Assembly (NCBI RefSeq): GCF_009734405.1
Contig: NZ_CP046453.1
Coordinates: 1,736,001 to 1,800,000 of the forward strand
DNA: 64,000 bases
Origin: Corynebacterium comes
Lineage (GTDB): Bacteria; Actinomycetota; Actinomycetes; Mycobacteriales; Mycobacteriaceae
Direction of reading: 5' to 3'
Part shown: in pieces, positions 1-8,803 of the stretch
Layout: each line of letters opens with the position of its first letter
Position numbering within the stretch: the stretch's first letter is position 1
Position numbers and translations under genes: made by a program
Notes under the pieces: generated by a model
Database searches by the model: none
What the model was told of the DNA's origin: nothing
Seen by the model: only the letters and a program-made list of their open reading frames with translations

Positions 1-1743
1 CTCGAAAGGCGCGAGATCATCCGCGCCCTCACCCAGTCCGACGAGCTTGACCGGCACGCCCAGCTCCTCCTGGACCTGGAAGACGATGCCGCCCTTGGCG
101 GTACCGTCCAGCTTGGTCAGCGCGATACCGGTGATGTCCACGACCTCACGGAACACGCGTGCCTGGGTCAGGCCGTTCTGGCCGACGGTCGCATCGAGCA
201 CCAGAATCACCTCATCCACAGCGGTCTTCTTCTCGACGACCCTCTTCACCTTCCCCAGCTGGTCCATCAGGCCGGTGGCGGTGTGCAGTCGGCCGGCGGT
301 GTCGATGAGCACGACGTCCGCCTGCTCCTCCACACCCTTCGCGACGGCGTCGAACGCCACCGAAGCCGGATCCGCCCCCTCAGCCCCACGCACGGTCGAC
401 GCACCGACGCGACGGCCCCACGTCTCCAGCTGGTCGGCGGCTGCGGCACGGAAGGTGTCGGCAGCACCCAGCAGCACCTTGTGACCCATTGACACGAGGA
501 CACGCGCCAGCTTGCCGGTTGTGGTGGTCTTTCCGGTGCCGTTGACGCCGACCACCAGAATCACGGCGGGCTTGCCCTCGAAGGGCATGGCCTTGATGGA
601 ACGGTCCATCTCCGGGTGGCACGCCTCCACAAGGGCGTCACGCAGCATGGCGCGGGCCTCCGCCTCGTTGGCCACACCTCGCTCGGCGATCTTGTCCCGC
701 AGCGAATCGACCACGTTCATCGTGACCTTGGTGCCCAGGTCCGCCATGAGGAGGGTGTCCTCGATCTCCTCCCAGGCATCCTCATCCAGATCGCCGGCGG
801 AGAGAATTCCCAGCACTCCCTGGCCGATCGCGTTCTGGGAGCGGGAGAGTCGACTACGCAGGCGCCCGATACGACCGGCGGCCGGGGCGATCTCCTCCCT
901 CGGCTCAGGGGCCGGAGTCGGCTCAGTGTCGGGGACGGGAGTGGCCTCCAGCGCCTCGGCGGCCGATTCGACGGTGACCTGTGCGGCCTCCGCAGCCTCC
1001 TCCGCCTCCTCGACAACCTGGGTCTCTTCGGGGATCTCCGGGGCGACCGGCTCCTCGGCGGGGCCCGAAGCAGCAGCTGCACCAGCAACCACCGCTCCCC
1101 CGGCGACCGCACCGGACAGACGATCCGTCTCGTTCCCGACGTCCCGCTTCTCGACGTCCGCAGCCTCCTCCGACTCTTCATGATGCGATTCGTAGGTGAC
1201 GTACGCCTTTTCACCCGCAGGCTCCCCCGTCACCACCTGCTGAGGTGTGTCGGGATGTCCGGAGTCGTAGGTGATGTAGGCGCCGGGGTCCTTGTCCTCT
1301 ACCTTCGGCTCTACAACCTGGGCCTCTACCTTCGGCTCTACCTTCGGCTCTACCTTCGGCTCTACCTTCGGGGGCGCTACCTTCGGCTCAACCTTCGGCT
1401 CAACAACCTGGGGCGCTACCTTCGGCTCTACCTTCGGGGTTTCCGGGAGAATGGCCGCCGCAGCAGCAGTCTTTCCGGCCGCGGTCGCACCGAGCACCTG
1501 GCCCGGCCGCAGCTCGGGCTCCTTCATCTCGGCCGGAGCGGCCGGAGCAAAGTTGAAACCACCCTTGGCCTGGTAATCGCCGGATTTCTCCTGCTGGGTC
1601 AGCTCCTTCTTTTCCTGTGTCTCGAAGCTGACGGTTTTAGCTTGTTTGCGCCGGTTACCGACAACGACGAGGACGATCAGCGCCAGAAGCAGAATGACGA
1701 CGATCGCGAGGATGATCCACATGGTCATGTTCATATCACCCAT
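1..1743 (-). CDS. ftsY: Signal recognition particle receptor FtsY (3' end cut by window edge)
   Basis: FtsY is the SRP receptor GTPase that docks signal-recognition-particle/ribosome complexes at the membrane. The 581 visible codons begin with one hydrophobic segment (about residues 5-28), which differs from the classical amphipathic FtsY N-terminus. A long acidic linker follows, with PKVE repeats at about residues 102-148. The NG domain comes last: GVNGTGKTT (G1, about 399), DTAGR (about 481) and TKLDGTAKGG (about 543). The reading frame is open to base 1, so only the last few residues are missing. It is the last visible gene of the minus-strand smc cluster and lies 67 bp after the 1135-aa unknown gene. 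Identity is certain from the NG motifs; the role of the linker is unknown. Confidence 0.97.
   Translation of the reverse strand, partial: MGDMNMTMWIILAIVVILLLALIVLVVVGNRRKQAKTVSFETQEKKELTQQEKSGDYQAKGGFNFAPAAPAEMKEPELRPGQVLGATAAGKTAAAAAILPETPKVEPKVAPQVVEPKVEPKVAPPKVEPKVEPKVEPKVEAQVVEPKVEDKDPGAYITYDSGHPDTPQQVVTGEPAGEKAYVTYESHHEESEEAADVEKRDVGNETDRLSGAVAGGAVVAGAAAASGPAEEPVAPEIPEETQVVEEAEEAAEAAQVTVESAAEALEATPVPDTEPTPAPEPREEIAPAAGRIGRLRSRLSRSQNAIGQGVLGILSAGDLDEDAWEEIEDTLLMADLGTKVTMNVVDSLRDKIAERGVANEAEARAMLRDALVEACHPEMDRSIKAMPFEGKPAVILVVGVNGTGKTTTTGKLARVLVSMGHKVLLGAADTFRAAAADQLETWGRRVGASTVRGAEGADPASVAFDAVAKGVEEQADVVLIDTAGRLHTATGLMDQLGKVKRVVEKKTAVDEVILVLDATVGQNGLTQARVFREVVDITGIALTKLDGTAKGGIVFQVQEELGVPVKLVGLGEGADDLAPFE
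1298..1438 (-). repeat. In-frame 12-bp repeat tract encoding PKVE units in FtsY
   Basis: Near-identical 12-bp units (gagccgaaggta on the coding strand) occur about eight times, separated by variants that encode APQVV or APP. All are multiples of three and stay in frame. The product is a Pro-Lys-Val-Glu-rich stretch between the membrane segment and the acidic linker of FtsY. Such a tract could change length by slippage without breaking the frame. Confidence 0.85.
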
Positions 1744-1810
1744 AGTGGCAGGAAACGCGTCGTTTCTCACTCTGAGTCACCGAGAAAGTGCTGGAAAATC
1801 AGGAAATGGC

Positions 1811-4800
1811 TCAGGCCTCCCGCAACGTCGCCAGCACCATCGCCTCTGCAGAGATGAGGTCACCGCTCACGAGGTCGGGGACGATGTCAGCCATCCGGCT
1901 CCATCCGCGCGAGGCGGCTTCCAGGGTCCTGGACTTACCCATCAGCCCGTGCGCGTGCATTCTCGCAGCCAGAGCGAAGACCAGGGACACCACCGGGGCA
2001 AGCGCCCAGGCGTTCTCCCGCTCGTCGGTGTTGACTCCGTCGAGCTTGTCGAAGCGCACGCGGGCGTTGGAGTACAACGCACGGTTCGCGCCGCGCAGGC
2101 CGCGCAGCAGGCTGACGGCAGGCTTGATCAGGTCCTCGGAGGTGAGGAGATCGATGAGCTCCTCGCGGCGTCGGAAAGTCTCGAAGACTGCGAGCAGACG
2201 GGCGTTGTCGTCGGACAGTGCGCCGGGAACGAGCTCGGCGCTGGAGAAGAAGTGCGCCAGCAACGCCTCCTGCTGTGCTGCGTCCATCTTGGCGATGAAC
2301 ACCGTCGACTGGTCGATGCAGGCAGAGTCCAGCGAGGAGTCGTGACCGGTGTCCAGCGTGGTGAGAATGCCGCGGCCGGCGATCTCGGCGAGTCGGTTAC
2401 GGAGCTCCCGCTGCGCCGGACGATCGGATTCGTCGGTGGCGGCGATCTCCGCGAGCAGTTCGAGCGCGCCGAGCCAGGCGGCACGATGACCGGTGTCCCG
2501 GGTCGCCGAACCCGGTCCTGAGGCGACCGTCGCCAGGCCTGAGGCGATGACCCGTCCCGGCTGCAGACCCGCCGGAACCAGGGAATCCGCGAGCGCGGCG
2601 ATAGCGGCGCTGGGTGCGGACGCGAAGGTGGCGCTGACGGCCGCACGGCTGCGCGGGTCGTCGGTCTCGGCGAGCAGCTCCCAGAGGATCGGCATGATCT
2701 CCGGGTCGGTGGGGGCCTCCTCCAGCTCGCCGGCCAGGAACGCCGAGAGCGACTCCAGGCCGTTGTTCTGGGCGGTGTAATAACCCGACTGCTCGGCCGT
2801 CAGGGCACCCTCGCCCGGGTACTGCGGGGCGCGCAGGGTGGTGAAGGGGTCGACGGAGTGCAGGACGACGGCGAGGGGGCCGGCGTCGATAAGCGACTCC
2901 GGCAGCGGCGTCGACTTCTCGATCTCCGACAACGTCACCGCCGGCGCCCAGGGGGCGGTCAGGGGCCACACCCAGGCGTCGAGGCTTCTCGACGCGAGCT
3001 CCTCGAAGACCAGGGCCCCATCCGTGACGGTCACGCCGGAGCAGTGCGGGGTGGACAGTTCGGCGAGTGTGACGGAGGTGCGTTCGTCGGCACGCGCGTC
3101 GACCCACTCGATCTCGACGCGACCGGACGGCAGCGTCGCGGCGGAGGTGGCCAGTGCCCGGAAGGGGGCGGAGTACGTCAGCGGGTCGGTCTGCTTCAGC
3201 GTCACGGTGCGCACCGGGGTGCCGTGGTTGTTGAGGACCCGGACCTGCGGTCGGCCCATCTCGCCGCCGACACGGACCCGCAGCTCTCCGGCGGCGTCCA
3301 GGTCGCGCGGCGTACAGATCAGGCGGGTGGTGCGCCACATCGTGCCCTCGCGGACGGGCAGTTCAAAAGCCATGCGCGGCGGGGTGAAACGCAGCGGGAG
3401 GCGGTCGCCCTCCTCCGTCTCGATGGCGAAGTCGGCGCCGGCGGAGTGCGCGTCGACGACGACCCGGCGCGGGTCGATCCCGAAGGGCTTGTCACCGTGG
3501 TTGATGTACAGCTGCGCGTCGCTCAGGCCCGAAACCGCCGGAATACGCACCGAACGGTCATTGTCGATCAACGTGCGGGTGATCATGCCCTCGACGAGGG
3601 TGTAACGGTGGCGGAAGGACTCACCGCGTGGGCCCCGGACGCGCACGAGGTACTCGCCGACCCAGGGCGAGTCGTAGGACTCAGGGTCGAAGATGGCGAA
3701 CTGTCCGCCCTCGGCGGGAACCTCGAGCGGCTCGGCCGGGGAGATCTCGTCGCCGGCGGCGCCGGGACGGGCGTAGGCGGAGATCGACAGCTGCCAGACC
3801 TCGTCACGCCCCGAGGGCGTGGGTGGGAAGTCGGCGATCAGCTCGCCCGAGTAGACCGGCAGCCCCGACAGGGACCTCACGTCATCCAGCGGCTCGGAAG
3901 GGTGCAGGAAGCTCACACGCTGACGCGGGTCCACGCTGCGCAGCCGGGAGGACTGGGATGTGCGGGTCACCTGGAGGCTGGCTGCCTGGGTCAGATCGAG
4001 ACGACGCGCGATCCACGAGGTCCAGCCCTCGACGTCCAGCTCCTCGAGGACGGGCAGGTCCTGGCCGGTGGCGACGTCGGCGATGGTGGCGTCCGCCGGG
4101 GTGAGCACCCACACCTCACGGTGGTGCAGGGTCGAGACCGGGGTGAGGTTCTGGCCGTTGGCGGCGAAGATGAGCACCGGGTCATCGGTGTCGACGACGG
4201 GGGTGGTCCAGGTGATTCCGTTGGAGACGTCCTGGACGGTGGCCTCACGGATCTGCCGCTCGACGGTGATGTCGAGCGACTCCGACCAGGTCGGCTCACC
4301 CCACGGGCGACCGGTGCGGAAGATGCGGGTGGTGCCCTCGACGTTGACCCGCCAGGAGACCTCGCCGAGTTCATCGCGCACGCGCTGCTGCGGCAGGCGG
4401 AGGCAGACCTTGGCGCGCCGGGCGTCGAAGATCAGGCGCGGGCGCAGCTCACGGGTGGCCACGCCGACCGCGGAGGCACGCTCCAGCGTCCCCACAGGAC
4501 GCTCCCGCAGCTCGGCGATCACGGGCTCCGCCACGAGGGGCGGCAGGGAATCCGGCATCTCGCGGTCGGGCCAGGAGGTCGGGTGCTCGAGTGCGAAGGC
4601 GCGTAGCTCGTTGATGCCCTCGAGGATGGCGCCGAAGCGCTCCGGGGCGACGCCGGCGACCGCCGCGGTGATGTCGAGCGTCTCGTCCCCCATGTCGGGC
4701 CAGGCCCAGGAGTCCTGCAGGAGCAGCGCGGCGATGTCCCCGTCTCCGGCCCGGTCGAGCAGCTCCAGCAGGGTGCCCACCTCAGCCCAGGGCAGGCCGG

Positions 4801-5218
4801 CGTGGACGGCGAGCAGGTCGATCGCGTCGACGTCGAGGACGGTCAGGCCCACCCGCGCCAGGAGCGCCGGGACCTGTGCCTCGAGGTGTTCGGCCCACTC
4901 CTCGCGGGCCTCCAGGCCGAGTCCGACGAGGTGATCGGCGAAGAAGCCGTCCCGGTCGGTGGTCACCGAGGCGTGTGAGATCAGCGTGGCCACGGCGAGC
5001 GCAGGCGTGATCTCGAGAAGCTCGGGCAGTCCCGCGCCGGCGGAGATCTGCCGGGCCAGGAAGGTGCCGTAGAAGCGGTCGATCGATTCGAGTTCGTCGG
5101 CGGTGAGGGCGGTGTCGGTGAACCACCCGCTACCGGAGAGGCGGCCGGCGATGTCAAGCTCGGTCTGGGAGGCCCAGAGAAGCAGAGAATCCTGGAGATC
5201 GGCGAATGGCGTGCTCAT
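1811..5218 (-). CDS. Conserved large protein of unknown function (1135 aa)
   Basis: I do not recognise this protein. Residues about 1-230 look alpha-helical and acidic. Residues about 240-800 look beta-rich, with many alternating hydrophobic/charged strands like stacked beta-sandwich modules. Residues about 840-1135 are again helical. There is no signal peptide, membrane segment, Walker motif or nuclease motif that I can see, so it should be cytoplasmic. The ATG at 5218 has AGGGGA about 12 nt upstream. It lies 48 bp after smc and 67 bp before ftsY on the same strand, so it is probably co-transcribed with them. M. tuberculosis has no such gene between smc and ftsY. Function is open; a role linked to SMC or to large defence-type proteins is speculation. 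Confidence 0.85.
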   Translation of the reverse strand: MSTPFADLQDSLLLWASQTELDIAGRLSGSGWFTDTALTADELESIDRFYGTFLARQISAGAGLPELLEITPALAVATLISHASVTTDRDGFFADHLVGLGLEAREEWAEHLEAQVPALLARVGLTVLDVDAIDLLAVHAGLPWAEVGTLLELLDRAGDGDIAALLLQDSWAWPDMGDETLDITAAVAGVAPERFGAILEGINELRAFALEHPTSWPDREMPDSLPPLVAEPVIAELRERPVGTLERASAVGVATRELRPRLIFDARRAKVCLRLPQQRVRDELGEVSWRVNVEGTTRIFRTGRPWGEPTWSESLDITVERQIREATVQDVSNGITWTTPVVDTDDPVLIFAANGQNLTPVSTLHHREVWVLTPADATIADVATGQDLPVLEELDVEGWTSWIARRLDLTQAASLQVTRTSQSSRLRSVDPRQRVSFLHPSEPLDDVRSLSGLPVYSGELIADFPPTPSGRDEVWQLSISAYARPGAAGDEISPAEPLEVPAEGGQFAIFDPESYDSPWVGEYLVRVRGPRGESFRHRYTLVEGMITRTLIDNDRSVRIPAVSGLSDAQLYINHGDKPFGIDPRRVVVDAHSAGADFAIETEEGDRLPLRFTPPRMAFELPVREGTMWRTTRLICTPRDLDAAGELRVRVGGEMGRPQVRVLNNHGTPVRTVTLKQTDPLTYSAPFRALATSAATLPSGRVEIEWVDARADERTSVTLAELSTPHCSGVTVTDGALVFEELASRSLDAWVWPLTAPWAPAVTLSEIEKSTPLPESLIDAGPLAVVLHSVDPFTTLRAPQYPGEGALTAEQSGYYTAQNNGLESLSAFLAGELEEAPTDPEIMPILWELLAETDDPRSRAAVSATFASAPSAAIAALADSLVPAGLQPGRVIASGLATVASGPGSATRDTGHRAAWLGALELLAEIAATDESDRPAQRELRNRLAEIAGRGILTTLDTGHDSSLDSACIDQSTVFIAKMDAAQQEALLAHFFSSAELVPGALSDDNARLLAVFETFRRREELIDLLTSEDLIKPAVSLLRGLRGANRALYSNARVRFDKLDGVNTDERENAWALAPVVSLVFALAARMHAHGLMGKSRTLEAASRGWSRMADIVPDLVSGDLISAEAMVLATLREA

Positions 5219-5266
5219 CTGGTGGTGGTGTCCCCTGTAAGATTGTCGGCTCGTGAACCGATCATC

Positions 5267-8200
5267 CTACCCGGCGGGTTGCATGCGCTGGGAGATGACT
5301 CTGGTGACACCATCTCCACGCATGGTCACGCCGTAGAGGACGTTGGCCACATCCATCGTCGGCTTCTGGTGCGTGATGACGATGAGCTGCGAGTCCTGCC
5401 GAAGTTCCCGGAACAACGCGATCAGGCGGCGCAGGTTGACGTCATCGAGGGCGGCCTCGACCTCGTCCATGACGTAGAAGGGACTGGGCCGCGCCTTGAA
5501 GATGGCGACGAGCATCGCCAGCGCCGTCAGCGACTTCTCGCCGCCAGAGAGCAGCGAGAGCCGCTTGACCCGCTTACCGGGCGGACGTGCCTCGACCTCG
5601 ATGCCGGTGAGCAGCATGTCGTCCGGGTCAGTGAGCAGCAACCTTCCCTCGCCGCCGGGGAACAGGGTGGAGAATACCGCCGGAAACTGCTCCTCCACGT
5701 CGTGCCAGGCGTCCGTGAACAGCTGCAGGATCCGGGCGTCGACCTCTCCGATGACGTCGCTGAGGTCCTTCCTGGCCCGGACGACGTCATCCAGCTGGGT
5801 GGACAGGAACTCGTAGCGTTCCTCCAGCGCCCTGAACTCCTCCAGCGCCAGCGGGTTGACCTTGCCCAGCGCACGGAGGTCCTTCTCTGCCTGCGCGAGG
5901 CGCTTCTCCTCGACAGTCCGGTCGAAGTCCTCGCCGGGGGTGTACTCCGCCATGAGGTCGGCGATCGCCAGGCCGAGCTGCTCGACGATCTTGGTCTCGG
6001 CTTCGTGGATACGCACCTGCGCCTGGGTACGTGCGATGTCCCCTGCATGGGCGTTGTCGGTGAGCCGGTTCAGTTGGATACGTGCGGCGTTGACCCGGTC
6101 CTTCACCCGCGACAGTCGGGAACCCAGCTCGGTGCGCCGCCTGGCCAGTTCGTCGCGTTCGAGGACGGCCCGGTCCGTGGCGTCGGCGACCCGGGCGGCG
6201 ACGTCCAGCGCCCCCTTCCCCACCGCCGCCGCCAGCTCGGCAGCCTCGCGACGCCGCCTCATCGCCTCATCGTGTCTGACCTTCGCCTGATGTTCGTGCG
6301 CCGCCTGCCGACGCAGCATCTCCCCCCGTCCGGAAGCCTGATTCGCGCGTTCCTCGGCCGTGCGCAGCGTGAGGATGGCCTCCATCTCCATCGCCTTGAC
6401 CTGGGCGAGCGCCGTCGCAGCCTCGTCGCGGGCGACGGTGGAGGGCTCATCCGGAGCGTCGGTGTCCTCCACGCGGGCGAGGCGGTCACGTGCCTCCTCG
6501 AGCTGCCCGCGGAGGGCGGCGAGGCGGGCATCAACGCCCGTGGCACGCTCGGCGGCACGCTGATGCTCTGCCTTGTTGGCCTCATACTGCCTGTTCAGCC
6601 GGGCCAGATCCCGTTCCCAGGCGGTGACGGTCTGGTCGTACTCGCGGAGCGCCGCCTTCCGTGCGGCGGCGTCGACGCGTGCCTCCTCCGCGGCGATCCG
6701 GGCACCATCCAGGGTGCCGGAGAGCTCGTCGAGGATGACGCGGGCGTCGGCAAGCTCTGCCTCCGCCCCGGCGATCCGGGTGCTGACCTCCACCGGCGAC
6801 GCCATGCCGGAGCCCGCCTGGAGCCAGTGCTCGCCGCACAGCACGCCTTCCGGAGTGACCGCACGCAGGCGGGGATCCGCGTCCACCGTGGCACGGGCGG
6901 TGGCCACGTCCGGGGCCAGGACGACGTCAGCGAGCAGTCGGTTGAGTGGCATGTGGATACGTTCATCTGCGTCGATGTGGTCGAGCAGCCAGGTGGTGCC
7001 TGCGGGAAGGTCGGCGTTCAGCCGCCACGCGTCACCGCGTGCGGACTCGTCGACGAGGACAGTGCGGGAGGCGCCACGGAGCTTCTCGACGACCCCCTCA
7101 TCCACCGCACCCACCAGCGCGTCCGCATGTGCGCCGAGCGCTGCCGACACCGCCCTGCCCTGCTTCGTGTGCAGGAGTCCGGCGAGAGCCGGCCAGTCCA
7201 GATCCACGTCGGCGACCGGCACGTTCTGACGCAGCGTGTCGATCCTCGACTGCAGCGAGTACACCGTCCGCTCCCGCACACGTTGTTCTTCACGCAGCTG
7301 ATCGAGTCTCTTCTCCGCGGCTCCGGCTTCGCTGGCGGCACGGATGTGGGCGTCTTCGAGCGGGCCGCGTTCCCCCGAGAGTTCCCGGATCTTCTCCGCC
7401 GTGGCTTCAGCCTCCTTCTGCGCCGACGTCGTACGTGCCAGGGTTTCCCCGAGGATCTCCGCCTGTCGGGCGATCTCGTCCTCCGCGGCCTTCACCTGCC
7501 CGGCCAGTGACTCCTCCGCGGCAAGGAGCCGCACGACGCCTTCCCGACGGTCCGCGATGGCACGAACCTGCGCCATGTGCTCGGCCTCCGCTTCCCCCCG
7601 TGCCTCCTCCCGCTCGAAGACCTCATCCCGGATCGACTCCAGCCGCTCCCGGGCAATGTCCACACCTTCGGAGAGTCGGGCGAACTCCGCCTCCGCCTCC
7701 TCCGCACGTCGTCCAAGCACCTCGGGATCCTGACCGGTGTAGGCGACGACGTTAGCGTTCGAGGCACGCTCAGCGGCAATTCGGGAGGTCGCCGAGACAC
7801 GTTCCGCGAGCGCGGCGAGGGTGAACCAGAGTTGCTGCGCAGCCTCCGCCTGCGGGACCAACTCCTCCAGCTGCGACTCCAGGGTGAGCTGTTCTCCGCT
7901 CGCCTCCTCCAGGATGTCGGTGACCTCCCCGACCTGCTCGGCCAGCAGTCGCGCCCGACGGCCTGCGTCGTCGAATTCGGAGCGGAGACGGTGGACGCGC
8001 TCGCCGGCGAGACGCAGACGGGCGTCGCGAAGCGTGGCCTGCACGGTGGCTGCGCGTTGCGCCGCCTCGGCCTGTCTGGCCAGCGGCTTGAGCTGGCGGC
8101 CCAGTTCCTGCGTCAGGTCCGTGAGTCGGTCGAGGTTGGCCTGCATTCCCACGAGCTTGCGCTGCGCTTTTTCTTTGCGACGCCGGTGCTTGAGCACGCC

Positions 8201-8695
8201 GGCGGCCTCCTCGATGAAGGCACGGCGTTCCTCCGGACGCGCCTCCAGGATCTGCGCGAGCCGCCCCTGACCGACGATGACGTGCATCTCCCGACCGATG
8301 CCCGAGTCCGAGAGCAACTCCTGGATATCCATGAGCCGGGCCTTCGCACCGTTGATCTCGTATTCGCTGGCACCGTCACGGAACATACGGCGGGTGATGG
8401 AGACCTCGCTGTAGTCGATGGGTAGGGCGCCGTCGGAGTTGTCGATTGTGAGCGTGACCTCAGCGCGGCCGAGAGGTTTACGGTCCCCTGCACCCGCGAA
8501 AATGACGTCCTGCATCTTGCCGCCACGGAGCGTCTTCGCCCCCTGCTCCCCCATCACCCAGGCGAGGGCGTCCACGACGTTTGATTTTCCGGAACCATTC
8601 GGGCCTACGACAGCACAAATGCCCGGTTCAAATTTCAGGGTCGTCGCAGACGCGAAGGACTTGAAGCCCTTGAGTGTCAGCGATTTCAGATGCAC
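5267..8695 (-). CDS. smc: Chromosome segregation ATPase SMC
   Basis: SMC forms a ring with ScpA and ScpB that organises and helps segregate the chromosome. The N-terminal Walker A GPNGSGKS is at residues 31-38. Long coiled-coil arms flank a hinge at about residues 500-650. The C-terminal head holds the signature LSGGEK (about 1049) and Walker B YVMDE (about 1075). At 1142 aa it is full length. The start is GTG, and the hexamer TACCCT ends 6 nt upstream of it, so the mRNA may be leaderless. The HNH gene at 8804 separates smc from acyP, which fits smc having its own promoter. The 1135-aa unknown gene and ftsY follow on the same strand. Confidence 0.98.
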   Translation of the reverse strand: MHLKSLTLKGFKSFASATTLKFEPGICAVVGPNGSGKSNVVDALAWVMGEQGAKTLRGGKMQDVIFAGAGDRKPLGRAEVTLTIDNSDGALPIDYSEVSITRRMFRDGASEYEINGAKARLMDIQELLSDSGIGREMHVIVGQGRLAQILEARPEERRAFIEEAAGVLKHRRRKEKAQRKLVGMQANLDRLTDLTQELGRQLKPLARQAEAAQRAATVQATLRDARLRLAGERVHRLRSEFDDAGRRARLLAEQVGEVTDILEEASGEQLTLESQLEELVPQAEAAQQLWFTLAALAERVSATSRIAAERASNANVVAYTGQDPEVLGRRAEEAEAEFARLSEGVDIARERLESIRDEVFEREEARGEAEAEHMAQVRAIADRREGVVRLLAAEESLAGQVKAAEDEIARQAEILGETLARTTSAQKEAEATAEKIRELSGERGPLEDAHIRAASEAGAAEKRLDQLREEQRVRERTVYSLQSRIDTLRQNVPVADVDLDWPALAGLLHTKQGRAVSAALGAHADALVGAVDEGVVEKLRGASRTVLVDESARGDAWRLNADLPAGTTWLLDHIDADERIHMPLNRLLADVVLAPDVATARATVDADPRLRAVTPEGVLCGEHWLQAGSGMASPVEVSTRIAGAEAELADARVILDELSGTLDGARIAAEEARVDAAARKAALREYDQTVTAWERDLARLNRQYEANKAEHQRAAERATGVDARLAALRGQLEEARDRLARVEDTDAPDEPSTVARDEAATALAQVKAMEMEAILTLRTAEERANQASGRGEMLRRQAAHEHQAKVRHDEAMRRRREAAELAAAVGKGALDVAARVADATDRAVLERDELARRRTELGSRLSRVKDRVNAARIQLNRLTDNAHAGDIARTQAQVRIHEAETKIVEQLGLAIADLMAEYTPGEDFDRTVEEKRLAQAEKDLRALGKVNPLALEEFRALEERYEFLSTQLDDVVRARKDLSDVIGEVDARILQLFTDAWHDVEEQFPAVFSTLFPGGEGRLLLTDPDDMLLTGIEVEARPPGKRVKRLSLLSGGEKSLTALAMLVAIFKARPSPFYVMDEVEAALDDVNLRRLIALFRELRQDSQLIVITHQKPTMDVANVLYGVTMRGDGVTRVISQRMQPAG

Positions 8696-8701
8696 GCGAA
8701 A

Positions 8702-8707
8702 AGGGTA
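8702..8707 (-). promoter_or_regulatory. Putative -10 element of smc (leaderless)
   Basis: On the minus strand TACCCT matches the actinobacterial -10 pattern TANNNT. It ends 6 nt before the GTG of smc, so transcription would start at or next to the start codon. No clear -35 is visible. Confidence 0.45.
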
Positions 8708-8745
8708 GCACCGGGAAAAGATCTTCCAGGTAGGGCTTGCGGGTT

Positions 8746-8761
8746 TCGAAGAGGTGTTCTA
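8746..8761 (+). promoter_or_regulatory. SOS (LexA)-box-like site upstream of the HNH gene
   Basis: TCGAAGAGGTGTTCTA matches the corynebacterial/mycobacterial LexA box TCGAA(A/C)ANNTGTTCGA at all but two of its fixed positions. It overlaps the putative -10 TAGGGT (8760-8765) of the HNH gene, as expected for a repressor site. Genes of the related 13E12 family in M. tuberculosis include LexA targets. LexA binding here is inferred. Confidence 0.5.
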
Positions 8762-8803
8762 GGGTAGGTTTCGAACGTACGGACGATTATTGGGGGATAC
8801 GTC

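Noticed and set aside
1298..1438. The 12-bp repeats as a CRISPR or intergenic repeat array
   Set aside because: They have no spacers, are multiples of three and lie in frame within ftsY, so they are protein-coding repeats.
2858..4606. A 582-codon plus-strand frame opposite the 1135-aa gene
   Set aside because: The minus-strand frame spans the full interval with a ribosome site and fits the operon; the plus frame has neither.
5222..7510. A 762-codon open frame on the plus strand opposite smc
   Set aside because: smc has all SMC motifs on the minus strand. In high-GC coding DNA the opposite strand often stays open; this frame has no domain and no start signal.
8771..8786. A second LexA-like sequence, TCGAACGTACGGACGA
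   Set aside because: It differs from the SOS-box consensus at four fixed positions, mostly in the right half. The site at 8746 is far better.
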